From: an uncultured Eubacteriales bacterium | GTDB lineage: Bacteria; Bacillota; Clostridia; Christensenellales; CAG-314 | DNA: 64,000 bases | Assembly (NCBI GenBank): GCA_949289125.1 | Contig: CASEME010000010.1 | Coordinates: forward strand, 1-64,000 | Direction of reading: 5' to 3' | Part shown: in pieces, positions 8,639 through 17,773 of the stretch | How positions within the stretch are numbered: the first letter of the stretch is position 1 | Layout: each line of letters starts with the position of its first letter | Translations under genes and position numbers: made by a program | Notes under the pieces: generated by a model | Told to the model about the DNA's origin: nothing | What the model saw: the letters and a program-made list of their open reading frames with translations, nothing else | Database searches by the model: none

Positions 8639-8803
8639 CTATATTTCTTGCACTGTCAGACAAAATTTTTGTCCGTTGCCAAGCGTTATTGTCAATTTGT
8701 CGCCTTGTTGTTGGTATTGAGCTACTATTTCATCGCGCACACATACCGTTATCTCCTGCAAAAGCTCTTGTGAAGTAACTTTAATTTGGTTTGTCTTATG
8801 CAT
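8639..8803 (-). CDS. 54-residue protein of unknown function
   Basis: A short gene that is easily missed. It starts MHKTNQIKVTSQEL and ends in QKFCLTVQEI. It has an AAGGAGAA ribosome site at the right distance, a TTGCTT/TATAAT promoter (17-bp spacer) and a terminator just after the stop, so it is a complete transcription unit. The protein is charged with predicted helix then beta hairpin (DKLTITLGNGQKFCLTV) and no membrane segment. It is divergent from a double-HTH regulator, and a perfect palindrome overlaps its -35 box, so it is probably that regulator's target. I do not recognise a family. Confidence 0.7.
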   Translation of the reverse strand: MHKTNQIKVTSQELLQEITVCVRDEIVAQYQQQGDKLTITLGNGQKFCLTVQEI

Positions 8804-8848
8804 TTTATCTTCTCCTTAGTTTATTAACCTTGTGATGCGGTTATTATC

Positions 8849-8890
8849 ATTATATCTACGTATTCGGAAGAAAGCAAGTAATTTCTTCCG
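8849..8890 (-). promoter_or_regulatory. Promoter with 9+9 palindromic operator between divergent genes
   Basis: Minus-strand promoter TTGCTT (8872-8877) / TATAAT (8849-8854) with 17-bp spacer. A perfect inverted repeat CGGAAGAAA (8865-8873) and TTTCTTCCG (8882-8890), eight bases apart, covers the -35 box. It is the likely binding site of the XRE regulator encoded 36 bases to the right. Confidence 0.65.
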
Positions 8891-8925
8891 TTTTCGTAAA
8901 TAATGTTTGCAATAAGGTGAACATA

Positions 8926-9369
8926 ATGGATATTACTACTACACTGCCACAGAGGCTGTCCGAGCTGATGGAAGAATACGGCTACACGCCGTTGCGCCTT
9001 GCAACTGCACTCAATATCAATCGCAACACTGTTACCAAATATCTGACAGGCGTACAACTGCCCAACTTTGCGCTGTTTGTACAACTTACAGAGTTGTTTG
9101 GTTGCTCGGCAGACTATCTGTTGGGACTACAAGACTACACGCCCGACAACGTGACCTACCGCACCATACCGCCCTTTGGGAAGCGATTGCGTGAGCTATT
9201 GGCGCAACGCAACATCAGTCAATATTGTCTCAACACTACGCACCACATCTCCTACGACTGTATCAACAAGTGGCTCAAAGGCACAACTTTGCCAAGATTG
9301 GACAGTCTGTGCAAACTTGCCACTATATTGGACTGCTCGGTAGACTATCTGATAGGCAAAGTGCAGTAA
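8926..9369 (+). CDS. XRE-family regulator with two tandem helix-turn-helix domains
   Basis: A 147-residue DNA-binding protein made of two complete Cro/CI-type HTH units, about 8-64 (ending CSADYLLGL) and 80-145 (ending CSVDYLIGK), joined by a short linker. Two HTH domains in one chain make a pseudo-dimer that can read both halves of a palindrome. The second unit is less canonical (NTTHHISYDCINKWLKG). The ATG at 8926 has AAGGTGA five bases before it, better placed than the upstream GTG. It is divergent from the 54-residue gene and adjacent to a smaller XRE gene downstream. Confidence 0.85.
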   Translation: MDITTTLPQRLSELMEEYGYTPLRLATALNINRNTVTKYLTGVQLPNFALFVQLTELFGCSADYLLGLQDYTPDNVTYRTIPPFGKRLRELLAQRNISQYCLNTTHHISYDCINKWLKGTTLPRLDSLCKLATILDCSVDYLIGKVQ

Positions 9370-9460
9370 ATAAGCAATACATCGTCATTGTTTACCCACA
9401 CTACATAAACTGATATTGCCCAATATGATTGAACAACAAACAAGTATGGAGAATACCACT

Positions 9461-9670
9461 ATGATTACACTACTGCAAATACAACAACGAATAAGCGAAG
9501 CAATAAGCAACAGCGGACTTACGCAGACGGAGATTGCCAAAGCGTTGGGTATCAGCCAACAGACAGTGTCGCACTACCTGAAAGGCGACAAGATGCCTGC
9601 ATTGGACACGCTTGCCAACCTAATGAAATTGTTGGACGTGGACGCCAACTATATACTGTGTACCGAATAG
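9461..9670 (+). CDS. Small XRE-family HTH protein
   Basis: A 69-residue single-domain regulator: LTQTEIAKALGISQQTVSHYLKGDKMPALDTLANL is a textbook Cro/CI helix-turn-helix with recognition helix SQQTVSHYL. The ATG at 9461 is preceded by GGAG at nine bases; earlier in-frame ATGs at 9425 and 9446 have no ribosome site. It follows the double-HTH gene by 91 bases and may be cotranscribed. It is similar in fold to, and may share targets with, its neighbour. Confidence 0.82.
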   Translation: MITLLQIQQRISEAISNSGLTQTEIAKALGISQQTVSHYLKGDKMPALDTLANLMKLLDVDANYILCTE

Positions 9671-9854
9671 ACAACTTACAGAGTTATCCACCAATAAACA
9701 CTGTTTTTACCACCCTACTGCGAAAGTAATAGCTCATATAAATTAGTCAGATAAACTATGCATTTACACAAATTGACTTGTGCACAACATACAACGCAAA
9801 GTGTATAAGTTGGTGACATCTAAGTGAACTTTTGAAAGTACCTATACATAATGA

Positions 9855-9890
9855 AAGACGCACTGCAATACCGCAGTGCGTCTTGTCTGT
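9855..9890. terminator. Hairpin between convergent genes
   Basis: Twelve-base perfect stem (AAGACGCACTGC and complement) with an AATACC loop and a weak T-rich tail (GTCTGTTTT) on the + side. It serves the XRE gene and probably the phosphotransferase gene on the other strand. Confidence 0.75.
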
Positions 9891-9937
9891 TTTGGGGATA
9901 GTTTGATGATAATGCAACAAAGTTGTTGCGTACCTTT

Positions 9938-10687
9938 TTATTGATAATCTACGACATTTACCCACTTCAACAAAAATTCTTTTTCTTCGGGTTTGTCTTT
10001 CAACATCTGGCTTGCTGCAACAATGGGGATACAGCCTTGTACATAGCGTTTGTCCGTGCCGCTCTTTTGGCAGAACAAATCGAGATATTTGTCGGCAAGT
10101 GCCGCTTTGCCTTGCAGATTGAACAACAGGTAGGTCCGTGCTACGTCCATAGACGCATTGCCTTGAGTGACGTGCGACCAGTCGATAATATAGGGTGTGC
10201 CGTCCTCACTGATTATTATGTTGCTCGGGTTGAAGTCGCCGTGGCACACTTTGTTGTGCACCTTGATAGAGTCGATACGCACGTGCAAATCGTACTTGGT
10301 GCTGTCGGGAAGGTCGGTATCGCTTATTTTGCGCATCATTTTGTCCTTCAGCTTAGTAAGCAATGGAGAACGTTGTTTGTGTACCCACATCTGCAAATCT
10401 ACAAACTGATTGAGATAGTAGTCTTCCTTGTCGGGGTTTTCGTCCATAAGCTGTTGCAAAGTTTTGCCCTTGATATAGCTTTGGATAATTGCCCATTTGC
10501 CGTCTATTTTGGTAACTTCGACAAGGGACGGTACGTTGAGCTCTGTTTCTTCTATACGAGCGTTGTTCAATGCCTCGTTGAGTACGCGCGCTTTGCTGTA
10601 TTGGTAGTCAAATACCTTAACTACTTTGTCCTGATACTGATATATTTGTTTGTCCTTGCGATTGGCTATGACGTTGGTAAGTTTCAT
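9938..10687 (-). CDS. Aminoglycoside/choline-kinase-fold phosphotransferase
   Basis: A 249-residue small-molecule kinase of the APH/choline kinase fold. The catalytic loop is VCHGDFNPSNIII and the metal-binding Asp is in YIIDWSHV, both complete; an N-terminal lobe with YQDKVVKVFDY carries the probable ATP-binding Lys. The family phosphorylates antibiotics, choline, sugars or amino alcohols; the substrate is not inferable. A GGAGG site overlaps the end of adhE, and the start is three bases after the adhE stop, so it is cotranscribed with adhE. The association with AdhE is not a known conserved pair and may be incidental. Confidence 0.83.
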   Translation of the reverse strand: MKLTNVIANRKDKQIYQYQDKVVKVFDYQYSKARVLNEALNNARIEETELNVPSLVEVTKIDGKWAIIQSYIKGKTLQQLMDENPDKEDYYLNQFVDLQMWVHKQRSPLLTKLKDKMMRKISDTDLPDSTKYDLHVRIDSIKVHNKVCHGDFNPSNIIISEDGTPYIIDWSHVTQGNASMDVARTYLLFNLQGKAALADKYLDLFCQKSGTDKRYVQGCIPIVAASQMLKDKPEEKEFLLKWVNVVDYQ

Positions 10688-10690
10688 TGT

Positions 10691-13300
10691 TTATTTGCCC
10701 TCCTTTGTGCCATAGTATGCGTTGATATACATTTGCTTTATTTCGGACATAAGCGGATAACGTGGGTTTGCACCCGTACATTGGTCGTCAAACGCCTGTT
10801 CGGTCATCTCATCGAGCGTAGCCATAAACTGTTCTTCGCTTATACCATAGTCTTTGATAGTCGGTTTGATACCTACTTTTTGTTTCAACTGCTCGATTGC
10901 GTCAATAAGACTGTTGAGTTTGTCGGTGTCCGTCTTGCCTTTGAGTCCCAAGTAGTCGGCGACTTCGGCATATCTTGCCAAAGTGTGCGGGTGGTCGTAC
11001 TGCGGGAATGTGCCCATCTTAACAGGTACTTCTGCCGCATTGAAACGCAACACTTCGCAAATAAGCAATGCGTTGGCTACACCGTGAGGCAAGTGGTGAT
11101 ATGCACCCAACTTGTGAGCCATAGAATGGCATACACCCAAAAAGGCATTTGCAAACGCCATACCTGCCATAGTAGCTGCGTTGGCCATCTTTTCGCGCGC
11201 TTCGGCGTCCTGTGCGCCAAATTCGTATGCGCGAGGCAGATATTGGAATATCATCTTCAAAGCACGCAAAGCAAGACCGTCTGTGTAGTCTGTTGCCATT
11301 ACAGACGCATACGCCTCGAGTGCGTGGGTTACTGCGTCTATACCTGATGCACTTGTAAGTCCTTTGGGTGCGTTCATCATCATGTCAGCGTCCACTATTG
11401 CCATATTGGGCAACAACTGATAGTCTGCCAACGGATATTTGATACCGTTGCTTTCGTCGGTGATAACGGCAAAGGGTGTTACTTCCGAACCTGTACCTGC
11501 AGATGTCGGTACTGCTACAAAGTATGCCTTTTCGCCCATCTTGGGGAAGGTGTACACACGCTTACGTATATCCATAAAGCGCATTGCCATATCCTGAAAG
11601 TCTACTTCGGGGTGTTCGTACAGTACCCACATTATTTTGCCGGCGTCCATTGCCGAACCGCCACCTACTGCAATGATACAGTCGGGCTTGAATTGGCGCA
11701 TTGCCTCTGCACCCTCTCTTGCGCAACGCAAGGTGGGATCGGGCTCTACGTTGAAGAACGTAGCATGCGTGATGCCCATTGTATCCAATTTGTCGGTGAT
11801 ACATTTTGTATAACCATTGTTAAACAAAAAGTTATCTGTAACTACAAACACACGTTTTTTGCCCAACTCTGTACCTATCTCTTCCAAAGCTACAGGCAGG
11901 CAACCTTTTTTGATATAAACTTTTTGCGGTGTCTTGAACCAAAGCATATTTTCCCTCCTGCTTGCAACTGTTTTGATATTGAGAAGCTGTTTGATGCCCA
12001 CGTTTTCGGAGACGGAGTTGCCTCCCCACGAGCCACAGCCCAACGTCAAAGAGGGTAACATGCGGAAGTTGTACAAGTCGCCAATACCGCCCTGTGCAGA
12101 GGGGGTGTTGACCAATATACGGCAAGTCTTCATAAGCTCACGGAACTTGACAAGTCTGTCGTGTGCCTTGCCTTCGTCGAGGTAGATTGCCGAAGTGTGT
12201 CCCAAACCGCCGTCTTCCACAAGGTGATATGCCTTGTCCAAAGCGTCTTCAAAACTCGAAGCACGATACATAGCAAGTACGGGAGATAGTTTTTCGTGAG
12301 CAAACTCCTCTGACAAATCCACGCTTTCTACTTCGCCAATCAACACTTTTGTGTAGTCGGGCACAGTGACGCCTGCAAGCTCGGCAATGCGAGTTGCCTT
12401 TTGTCCGACAATCTTTGCATTGAGTGAACCGTTGATAATTATTGTTTTGCGCACTTTGTCCAACTCATCGCCTTTCAAAAAGTATGCGCCACGCGCCTCA
12501 AACTCTTTGCGCACGTCGTTGTATATACTCTTCATAACAATGACGGATTGTTCGCTTGCGCAAATTACGCCGTTGTCAAATGTTTTGGAATGAATAATAC
12601 TGCTTACTGCAAGTTTTATGTTGGCAGTGTCCTCTATGATTGCAGGTGCGTTGCCTGCGCCTACGCCCAATGCCGGTTTGCCACTGCTGTATGCCGAACG
12701 TACCATACCGGGACCGCCTGTTGCGAGTATGGTGTCTACTTCTTTCATAAGAAGGTTGGTCATCTCGAGGCTGGGCACGTCTATCCAACCGATAATGCCT
12801 TCGGGTGCGCCTGCTTCCACTGCAGCTTTGAGAATAAGCTCTGCCGCGTGCGTTGTGCAACCTTTTGCACGAGGGTGCGGACTAATAACAATGCCGTTGC
12901 GCGTCTTTAGGCAAAGCAAAATTTTGAAAATAGCCGTACTTGTGGGGTTGGTAGTAGGTATAACCGCGCCTATTACTCCCAAAGGCTCTGCTATACGGGT
13001 GATACCGTACACTTTGTCCTCTTCGATGACGCCACAGGTCTTTGCATCTCTGTATGCGTTGTAAATGTATTCTGCCGCATAGTGGTTTTTGATAACCTTA
13101 TCTTCCACCACGCCCATACCTGTTTCGGCTACAGCCTCTTTGGCAAGCATAATGCGCGCTCTGTTGGCAGCGCAAGTAGCCGCAAAGAAAATTTTGTCCA
13201 CTTGCTCTTGTGTGTAGGTAGCAAATATTTTTTGTGCTTCTCTTACACGTTCAAGCTCTGCTTCCAGACGTTGTACACTGTCTACCAGCATTCTTTCCAT
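10691..13300 (-). CDS. adhE: Bifunctional acetaldehyde-CoA/alcohol dehydrogenase
   Basis: Converts acetyl-CoA to ethanol through acetaldehyde, oxidising two NADH; central to anaerobic fermentation, forming cytosolic spirosomes in known homologues. The protein has 869 residues, normal length. The N-terminal aldehyde dehydrogenase domain (about 1-440) has the catalytic Cys in NGVICASEQS and the NAD site GGPGMV. The C-terminal iron alcohol dehydrogenase (about 450-869) has GGGSAMDAGK and the metal-binding His cluster GVCHSMAHKLGAYHHLPHG. I start at 13300 because GGAGG is eight bases upstream; the ATG two codons earlier is too close. A consensus-like promoter is 93 bases upstream of the start. 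Confidence 0.96.
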   Translation of the reverse strand: MERMLVDSVQRLEAELERVREAQKIFATYTQEQVDKIFFAATCAANRARIMLAKEAVAETGMGVVEDKVIKNHYAAEYIYNAYRDAKTCGVIEEDKVYGITRIAEPLGVIGAVIPTTNPTSTAIFKILLCLKTRNGIVISPHPRAKGCTTHAAELILKAAVEAGAPEGIIGWIDVPSLEMTNLLMKEVDTILATGGPGMVRSAYSSGKPALGVGAGNAPAIIEDTANIKLAVSSIIHSKTFDNGVICASEQSVIVMKSIYNDVRKEFEARGAYFLKGDELDKVRKTIIINGSLNAKIVGQKATRIAELAGVTVPDYTKVLIGEVESVDLSEEFAHEKLSPVLAMYRASSFEDALDKAYHLVEDGGLGHTSAIYLDEGKAHDRLVKFRELMKTCRILVNTPSAQGGIGDLYNFRMLPSLTLGCGSWGGNSVSENVGIKQLLNIKTVASRRENMLWFKTPQKVYIKKGCLPVALEEIGTELGKKRVFVVTDNFLFNNGYTKCITDKLDTMGITHATFFNVEPDPTLRCAREGAEAMRQFKPDCIIAVGGGSAMDAGKIMWVLYEHPEVDFQDMAMRFMDIRKRVYTFPKMGEKAYFVAVPTSAGTGSEVTPFAVITDESNGIKYPLADYQLLPNMAIVDADMMMNAPKGLTSASGIDAVTHALEAYASVMATDYTDGLALRALKMIFQYLPRAYEFGAQDAEAREKMANAATMAGMAFANAFLGVCHSMAHKLGAYHHLPHGVANALLICEVLRFNAAEVPVKMGTFPQYDHPHTLARYAEVADYLGLKGKTDTDKLNSLIDAIEQLKQKVGIKPTIKDYGISEEQFMATLDEMTEQAFDDQCTGANPRYPLMSEIKQMYINAYYGTKEGK

Positions 13301-13392
13301 AAACATTACCTCCGTAGTTTCTCACATTGCCCATTGCAAAACTTAATACAAAATATCGTATACAATGTGCTTTTGTTGATTCCAACGCAATT

Positions 13393-13421
13393 ATTATATT
13401 ATGAAAGAGTGCTGTGCTCAA
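13393..13421 (-). promoter_or_regulatory. adhE promoter
   Basis: TTGAGC and perfect TATAAT with a 17-bp spacer; implies a leader of about 85 bases. I looked for a Rex-type TTGTTAA...TTAACAA site near it and did not find one. Confidence 0.7.
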
Positions 13422-13556
13422 AGCGTTTTTTGCCCTGTTTTTCCTACCGATTTTTTATTATTCTATAAATAGGGCTTATGATTATCAGATAATGCAACAA
13501 TTTTGTTATGCAAAAAGTATAAAAACGGCTTTTAATAGCAGTTTTGTGTTAGTATG

Positions 13557-14597
13557 CTAATTTGCCTTGTTGTCTTGATAGTCCTGTTGGATTTTGCCAA
13601 TAGCTTTGACCGGTATTGTGACGTTGACTACTGTATTATCCTTTACTACAAGCGATATATTGCCGTGCAACAGATTGACCCACTTTGCTTACTATATGCA
13701 AGCCCAAGCCTGTGCCTGTATACGCACCATTTGAGCCCGAAGTATAAAAGGATTGAAATGCTAATTGTTCTTTGCCTTTAAGAGAAGTGTCGCTATTAGT
13801 TACCGCAAAGTTGATACAGTCTTGCTGTTGCGTCAATTTGACGGATATGCTACCGCCTTGGGCAGTATATTTGACAGCGTTGGAAATGAGATTTTGCCAT
13901 ATCAACTGATACAACTCTGCATTGGCAAGTACTGTTGTATCCTGCAAGTCCACTTCAACATTGAGTTGCTTTTGTTGCCACACAGGTTGCATGGACAATA
14001 TTACCTGCCGTATCTGCTCGTCCACTCGACAAGATTGAGGCACACTTGGTATGTTGTTGGAGTCCAACCGCGATATTTTGAGCAAGTCGGCACTCAACTT
14101 GTTGAGATACTCTGCCTGATTGACAATAATATCAATGTACTGTGCACGTTCGGCGTCTGTAATGTTGCCCGAAGCCAACAGTTGTGCATAGCCTTTGATT
14201 GCACTAACAGGCGTTTTGAACTCGTGCGACACATTGCGCACAAACTCACGGCTAAGATACTCTTTGCTTTTAGTCCCTTGGTCATGCGGTTGAAGTTGTC
14301 GGCAAGCTGAGCTATCTCGTCTTTGCCACCTATGTCGATTACTGTTTCCAACTGACCATTGGACACACAATCCACTGCTTTGGATATTTTGTTGAGGCGA
14401 TTGCCTACGGTAAGATACAACAACGCAACAAACAGTGCCAATCCCAAAAAGCCTGCTACCAAACTTATGTGATAACTTAATACTGCGTTTTGCACTTGGT
14501 GTAGCTGTATTATATAGAGTGCGGTACGGGATATACCGAACACCAACAACATAGATATGCACATTAAAGCTAAAATTTTGGAAATAACTCTTTTCAT
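13557..14597 (-). pseudogene. Sensor histidine kinase broken by two frameshifts
   Basis: Three consecutive frames together encode one kinase. Frame 1 (14597 to about 14272) has a TM pair and the HAMP domain ending FNRMTKGLK. Frame 2 (about 14268 to 13687) has the H-box NVSHEFKTPVSAIKGYA, N-box NLISNAVKYT and G2 box GTGLGLHIVSK. Frame 3 (about 13683 to 13557) completes the ATPase domain with WVNLLHGNISLVVKDNTVV and TIPV. The first break is at a run of four A (one base missing), the second at a run of three A (one extra). All domains are otherwise intact, so either very recent decay or a sequence error. The start overlaps the regulator stop as ATGA. Confidence 0.8.
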
Positions 14598-15261
14598 ATT
14601 GTTTCCGCCTTGTATCCCAAGCCTCTTACTGAAGTAATTTTGATGTCGCTTGTACTCAACTTTTCACGCAATTTAAGTATATGAACGTCCACCGTACGCT
14701 CTGTACTTTGACTATCCATACCCCAAACTTCGTCCAACAACTGCACACGGCTGAATATCTGTCCCACATTGGAAGCAAGCATATAAAGCAACAAAAATTC
14801 CTTTTGGTAGTGACAATGTGCTTGCCGTCTATACTTACCGTCTTAGTGTTGTAGTCCACTACCGTGTTGCCCAAAGTAAGCCGTTGGGCGCTTACCTGTC
14901 CGTACCGCCTCAGTATTGCCCGTATGCGCAACTCCAACTCGTCAAAGTCCACAGGTTTTACCATATAGTCGTCTGCGCCACTATTGAAACTTTGCCTTTT
15001 GTCAAAAATACTGTCCAGCGCAGTTAACATAATGACGGGCATATTGGGTTTTACCCGTTTGACTGCCTGCACCAAACCGTTGCCATCCATCATAGGCATC
15101 ATTATATCCGTTACCACTATGTTGATGTCACAAGTATTCAACAACTCCAAAGCAGCAACGCCGTCTTGCGCAGTATGCACTACAAAGCCTCTCAACTGCA
15201 AATTTTTGGCAATTAACGTGCGCAAATTGGTATCGTCTTCTGCCAACAAAATACTAAACAT
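14594..15261 (-). pseudogene. OmpR-family response regulator with one frameshift
   Basis: Receiver domain (about 1-118) with phospho-acceptor Asp in VVTDIMMPMMDG, Thr/Ala in MLTALDS and Lys in MVKPVD, followed by a winged-helix output domain. The frame breaks at a run of four A at 14802-14805. Adding one base restores TTKKEFLLLYMLASNVGQIFS, and the second frame continues through DVHILKLREKLS and VRGLGYK to the stop. The ATG at 15261 has GAGGA nine bases upstream. It pairs with the kinase that follows. As given, the protein would be truncated within the DNA-binding domain. Confidence 0.8.
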
Positions 15262-15281
15262 ATACAATATCCTCTATTTAA

Positions 15282-15315
15282 CAAAATCGGCGTTCCCCTG
15301 TATCAGAGAACACCG
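15282..15315 (-). terminator. Terminator of the seven-helix membrane protein gene
   Basis: Eight-base stem CGGTGTTC / GAACGCCG (one G-U) followed on the minus strand by ATTTTGTT. Confidence 0.55.
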
Positions 15316-15338
15316 CTATTTGTTGTTATTTTAACATA

Positions 15339-16055
15339 TTAAAAATGTGATATCAAATCGTTGTTGTCCAATGCCGCATCAACCGATTTTGCATAACGTC
15401 TGTATTTGACCAAGCCAATTACCACAACGCCTACGTATGCCAAAGTTTTGGGTATCATCAGTACGCCGATAATAGGCAATGTGTCTGCAAACAATACAAC
15501 GGGGATATAGAAAGCGAAAGAAAGTATTACCATCCAACCCATCAGTGTGTAACTTTTGTCATTGTGCTGCTTTGCAATAATAAAGCACAACACAATAATA
15601 CCGATACCCATCAAAGCAAAGGGTATGTTGCGCAAGATGCCCCACAGCAACGAGCCTTGATAAGAAAACCAATCATTTTGAGGAAAAGCACAGAGCAATA
15701 CTCTAAGACCTGCAAGCACAAACAGCAAGATGCGTGCAATAAGTCTTTGTTTGCGGTCGCTTATCCACACCATTTCCAAAATGAAGTACAGTATTACATA
15801 AAAGCCTGTCATTGTGATAGAGGTAATAAGTTTTCCAAGACCGAGCGCAAAAGCGTTGGCTTCCAGCCCTGTTGTCAACAACGCATACACGCGAGGGATA
15901 AGGTGGAAAGCGTCACCCGACGACAATACCACTGCCATCACGCCAAAGAAACGGAAAAACTTTTCTTTGCCCTTAACAATAAGATAAATGCCCACAACCA
16001 TAGCAAATATGAGATAGGCTGCGTCAAATATCAGTTCCATAATGCCTTGAACCAT
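15339..16055 (-). CDS. Seven-helix integral membrane protein of unknown function
   Basis: A 238-residue protein with seven predicted membrane helices and short loops. Features include ILSSGDAFHLIPRV-type polar residues within helix 2-3 (LSSGDAFHLIPR), conserved-looking W and R residues, and a cytosolic basic C-terminal tail (KYRRYAK). I do not recognise the family. The start is uncertain: ATG at 16055 is 13 bases after AAGGAG, while an in-frame TTG at 16064 is four bases after it. It lies upstream of the broken two-component genes on the same strand but is separated from them by a terminator hairpin. Confidence 0.7.
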   Translation of the reverse strand: MVQGIMELIFDAAYLIFAMVVGIYLIVKGKEKFFRFFGVMAVVLSSGDAFHLIPRVYALLTTGLEANAFALGLGKLITSITMTGFYVILYFILEMVWISDRKQRLIARILLFVLAGLRVLLCAFPQNDWFSYQGSLLWGILRNIPFALMGIGIIVLCFIIAKQHNDKSYTLMGWMVILSFAFYIPVVLFADTLPIIGVLMIPKTLAYVGVVVIGLVKYRRYAKSVDAALDNNDLISHF

Positions 16056-16190
16056 AGTTACCAATACTCTCCTTTGTTTTGTTGTACGGGCATTGTACAA
16101 CACTATTGTTAACTGATTGTTAACTTTTGGCAATCAAATTAAAGTTTTTAGAAAAAAATTTGTGCTGTTGCAATACACATTGTTGTAGCA

Positions 16191-16229
16191 CAAAAAAACG
16201 GGACTGTCAGCACAAGTGACAATCCCGTT
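16191..16229 (-). terminator. Terminator of the DUF1858 gene
   Basis: Thirteen-base stem with one mismatch (AACGGGATTGTCA / TGACAGTCCCGTT), seven-base loop and a run of seven T on the minus strand. Confidence 0.85.
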
Positions 16230-16248
16230 GTTGTTGGTAATATTGCAA

Positions 16249-16443
16249 TTAGCCTTCGCAAACTGCATTGAGCTTAGCAAGCATTTCTTCGAGGTCGATA
16301 CCGTGGTGAATTGCTGCTTCGCCTACTGTCTCTGCGTTGGCAAGCAGACAGTGAATACAACCCATACCGTAAGAGCTGAATACACGAGCGGTATTGGGGT
16401 TAACTTGCAAAACTTCTACTATTTTCATATCCTTGTTTATCAT
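16249..16443 (-). CDS. DUF1858 domain protein
   Basis: A 64-residue protein matching the DUF1858 pattern: an N-terminal KDMKIVEVLQVNP, then ARVFSSYGMGCIHC with two cysteines, then ETVGEAAIHHGIDLEEMLAKLN. The fold is helical and the CxxC is a possible metal or cluster site; some relatives are fused to hybrid-cluster or disulfide-type redox proteins. AAGGAG precedes the ATG at 16443 at seven bases. It has its own strong terminator. Confidence 0.85.
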   Translation of the reverse strand: MINKDMKIVEVLQVNPNTARVFSSYGMGCIHCLLANAETVGEAAIHHGIDLEEMLAKLNAVCEG

Positions 16444-16515
16444 AACTATTCTCCTTATTAGTAATTTTTGTAATAAATTGTGGGGCATATTGACAGGCTT
16501 GCCCCGACTATCTAT

Positions 16516-17748
16516 TTATAAACCTAATGCACACAAATTGTCAACCGTTTTGTTACACTGCCCTACAAAATTGGGTGGGTATGTGTCGTTGTACAATGTG
16601 CCATTGAACAACAGTTGCCAATACTCCAATATGGGCATATCGTTGAAAAACGGTACTGCCACAAATACTATTGCCGCAAGCAATACAAGTATTGCCAATA
16701 CAAGCATAGTAATTTTGAGTGCGGACAACGGCGCTTTGCCGCTAACTTTTATTATCGGGTTGTTGCGGTTGTCCGTGCCACACTTTACACCCGACACGTA
16801 GTTGTTGTACAGTTTATTATTGTACTTTGTTGCAGTTATATATACGGGTATCATAAGATATTTGAAAGATTTTGCCCTAAACTGCAAATCCACATTGAGT
16901 TCGCCCACAACGTCTGCGTTGTACCGCTCTACAATGGAACGTTCTATTGCCGTACGCATTTTTTGCTTGGCTATCTCAAACGCCTCTTGAGGTGGTACAG
17001 TGTAGTTGTCGGCTATGTATCCCGACAAAAATGCGTCTTCGTACACCACATATTTTTGTTGAGGGAAAGGTTGCAACTTTTGCAACCACTTTGTTTCTAT
17101 ATTGTCGTTGCCTCTTACAAAGACGTCGTCAAAAGTATAGTCTATCGAACCGCTGACGTGAAACCATTGTATGTATGTTTCGGTAGTTACCGTTTTACCA
17201 CGCTTTACCGTGCGGGTGCGACGTTTGCCCAATCGTCCGCTGTAGGGCGAAGTTGTGTATGCGTCAAACGTCCATATAGGTTGGTATGTACCTTTTACAA
17301 GGTCCACCGACAGATGTTTGCGATAGCTGTTGGGAGCAAGCAAGCGTTTTTTGCGCCATCTGAGCAATGCCGCCGTAGCCTCCTCGTTGGTAGCTTCAAA
17401 GGGTATCACCGTATCGGGGCGTACACTGTCCAAACTTTCGTTGTCTATAACTACCGCCGAACCGCAATACGGACATTCGGTAGCAATGGTGATTGCCGAC
17501 AGTATGGTACTTGCACCGCAATTGGCGCAACGATAGCAAGTAACGTCGCTTTCCTTCCACTTGTCGGTAGTATTCATATCGGTAAAGTCCCTTTCACGCA
17601 CATTGAGATTGCGCTCTATGTCCACCGTTGTGCCGCAGTGTTCACAGAACAGCGTACCTGTCTTGGACGAATATGCCAAAGGCGCGCCACAGGACGGACA
17701 GCTGTGCTGATTGGACTTTTTTTGTTTTGCATTATATTCTTGTGACAT
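16516..17748 (-). CDS. Zinc-ribbon membrane protein (YdjG-like)
   Basis: A 410-residue protein. Two N-terminal zinc ribbons: CPSCGAPL...CEHCG (about 17-40) and CANCGAS...CPYCG (about 74-98). A long middle region with beta-rich segments (SGRLGKRRTRTVKRG, WFHVSGSIDYTF) follows, and one membrane helix lies near residues 345-370 with a short tail outside. The layout recalls YdjG of the Bacillus subtilis PspA operon (ydjFGHI), which helps place the SPFH protein YdjI at the membrane. Here an SPFH protein gene lies immediately upstream, with 25 bases between, supporting the same partnership. The ATG at 17748 follows GAGGA; the codon before it is TTG. Confidence 0.75.
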   Translation of the reverse strand: MSQEYNAKQKKSNQHSCPSCGAPLAYSSKTGTLFCEHCGTTVDIERNLNVRERDFTDMNTTDKWKESDVTCYRCANCGASTILSAITIATECPYCGSAVVIDNESLDSVRPDTVIPFEATNEEATAALLRWRKKRLLAPNSYRKHLSVDLVKGTYQPIWTFDAYTTSPYSGRLGKRRTRTVKRGKTVTTETYIQWFHVSGSIDYTFDDVFVRGNDNIETKWLQKLQPFPQQKYVVYEDAFLSGYIADNYTVPPQEAFEIAKQKMRTAIERSIVERYNADVVGELNVDLQFRAKSFKYLMIPVYITATKYNNKLYNNYVSGVKCGTDNRNNPIIKVSGKAPLSALKITMLVLAILVLLAAIVFVAVPFFNDMPILEYWQLLFNGTLYNDTYPPNFVGQCNKTVDNLCALGL

Positions 17749-17773
17749 CAATTATCCTCAGTAAAATTTGTTT

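Noticed and set aside
9923..11347. A 474-codon open frame on the + strand opposite adhE and the phosphotransferase gene
   Set aside because: It is the complement of two strongly conserved genes, has no ribosome site and a Cys/His/Val-rich composition typical of antisense frames here. Similar long antisense frames over aspS, the FAD/FNR genes, nrdD and pgi were dropped for the same reason.
13300..13560. Rex operator before adhE
   Set aside because: No TTGTTAA-n4-TTAACAA-like site; the only symmetric elements (ATTATCAGATAAT and a TGCAACAA...TTGTTATGCA) are far upstream and in the wrong orientation for Rex.
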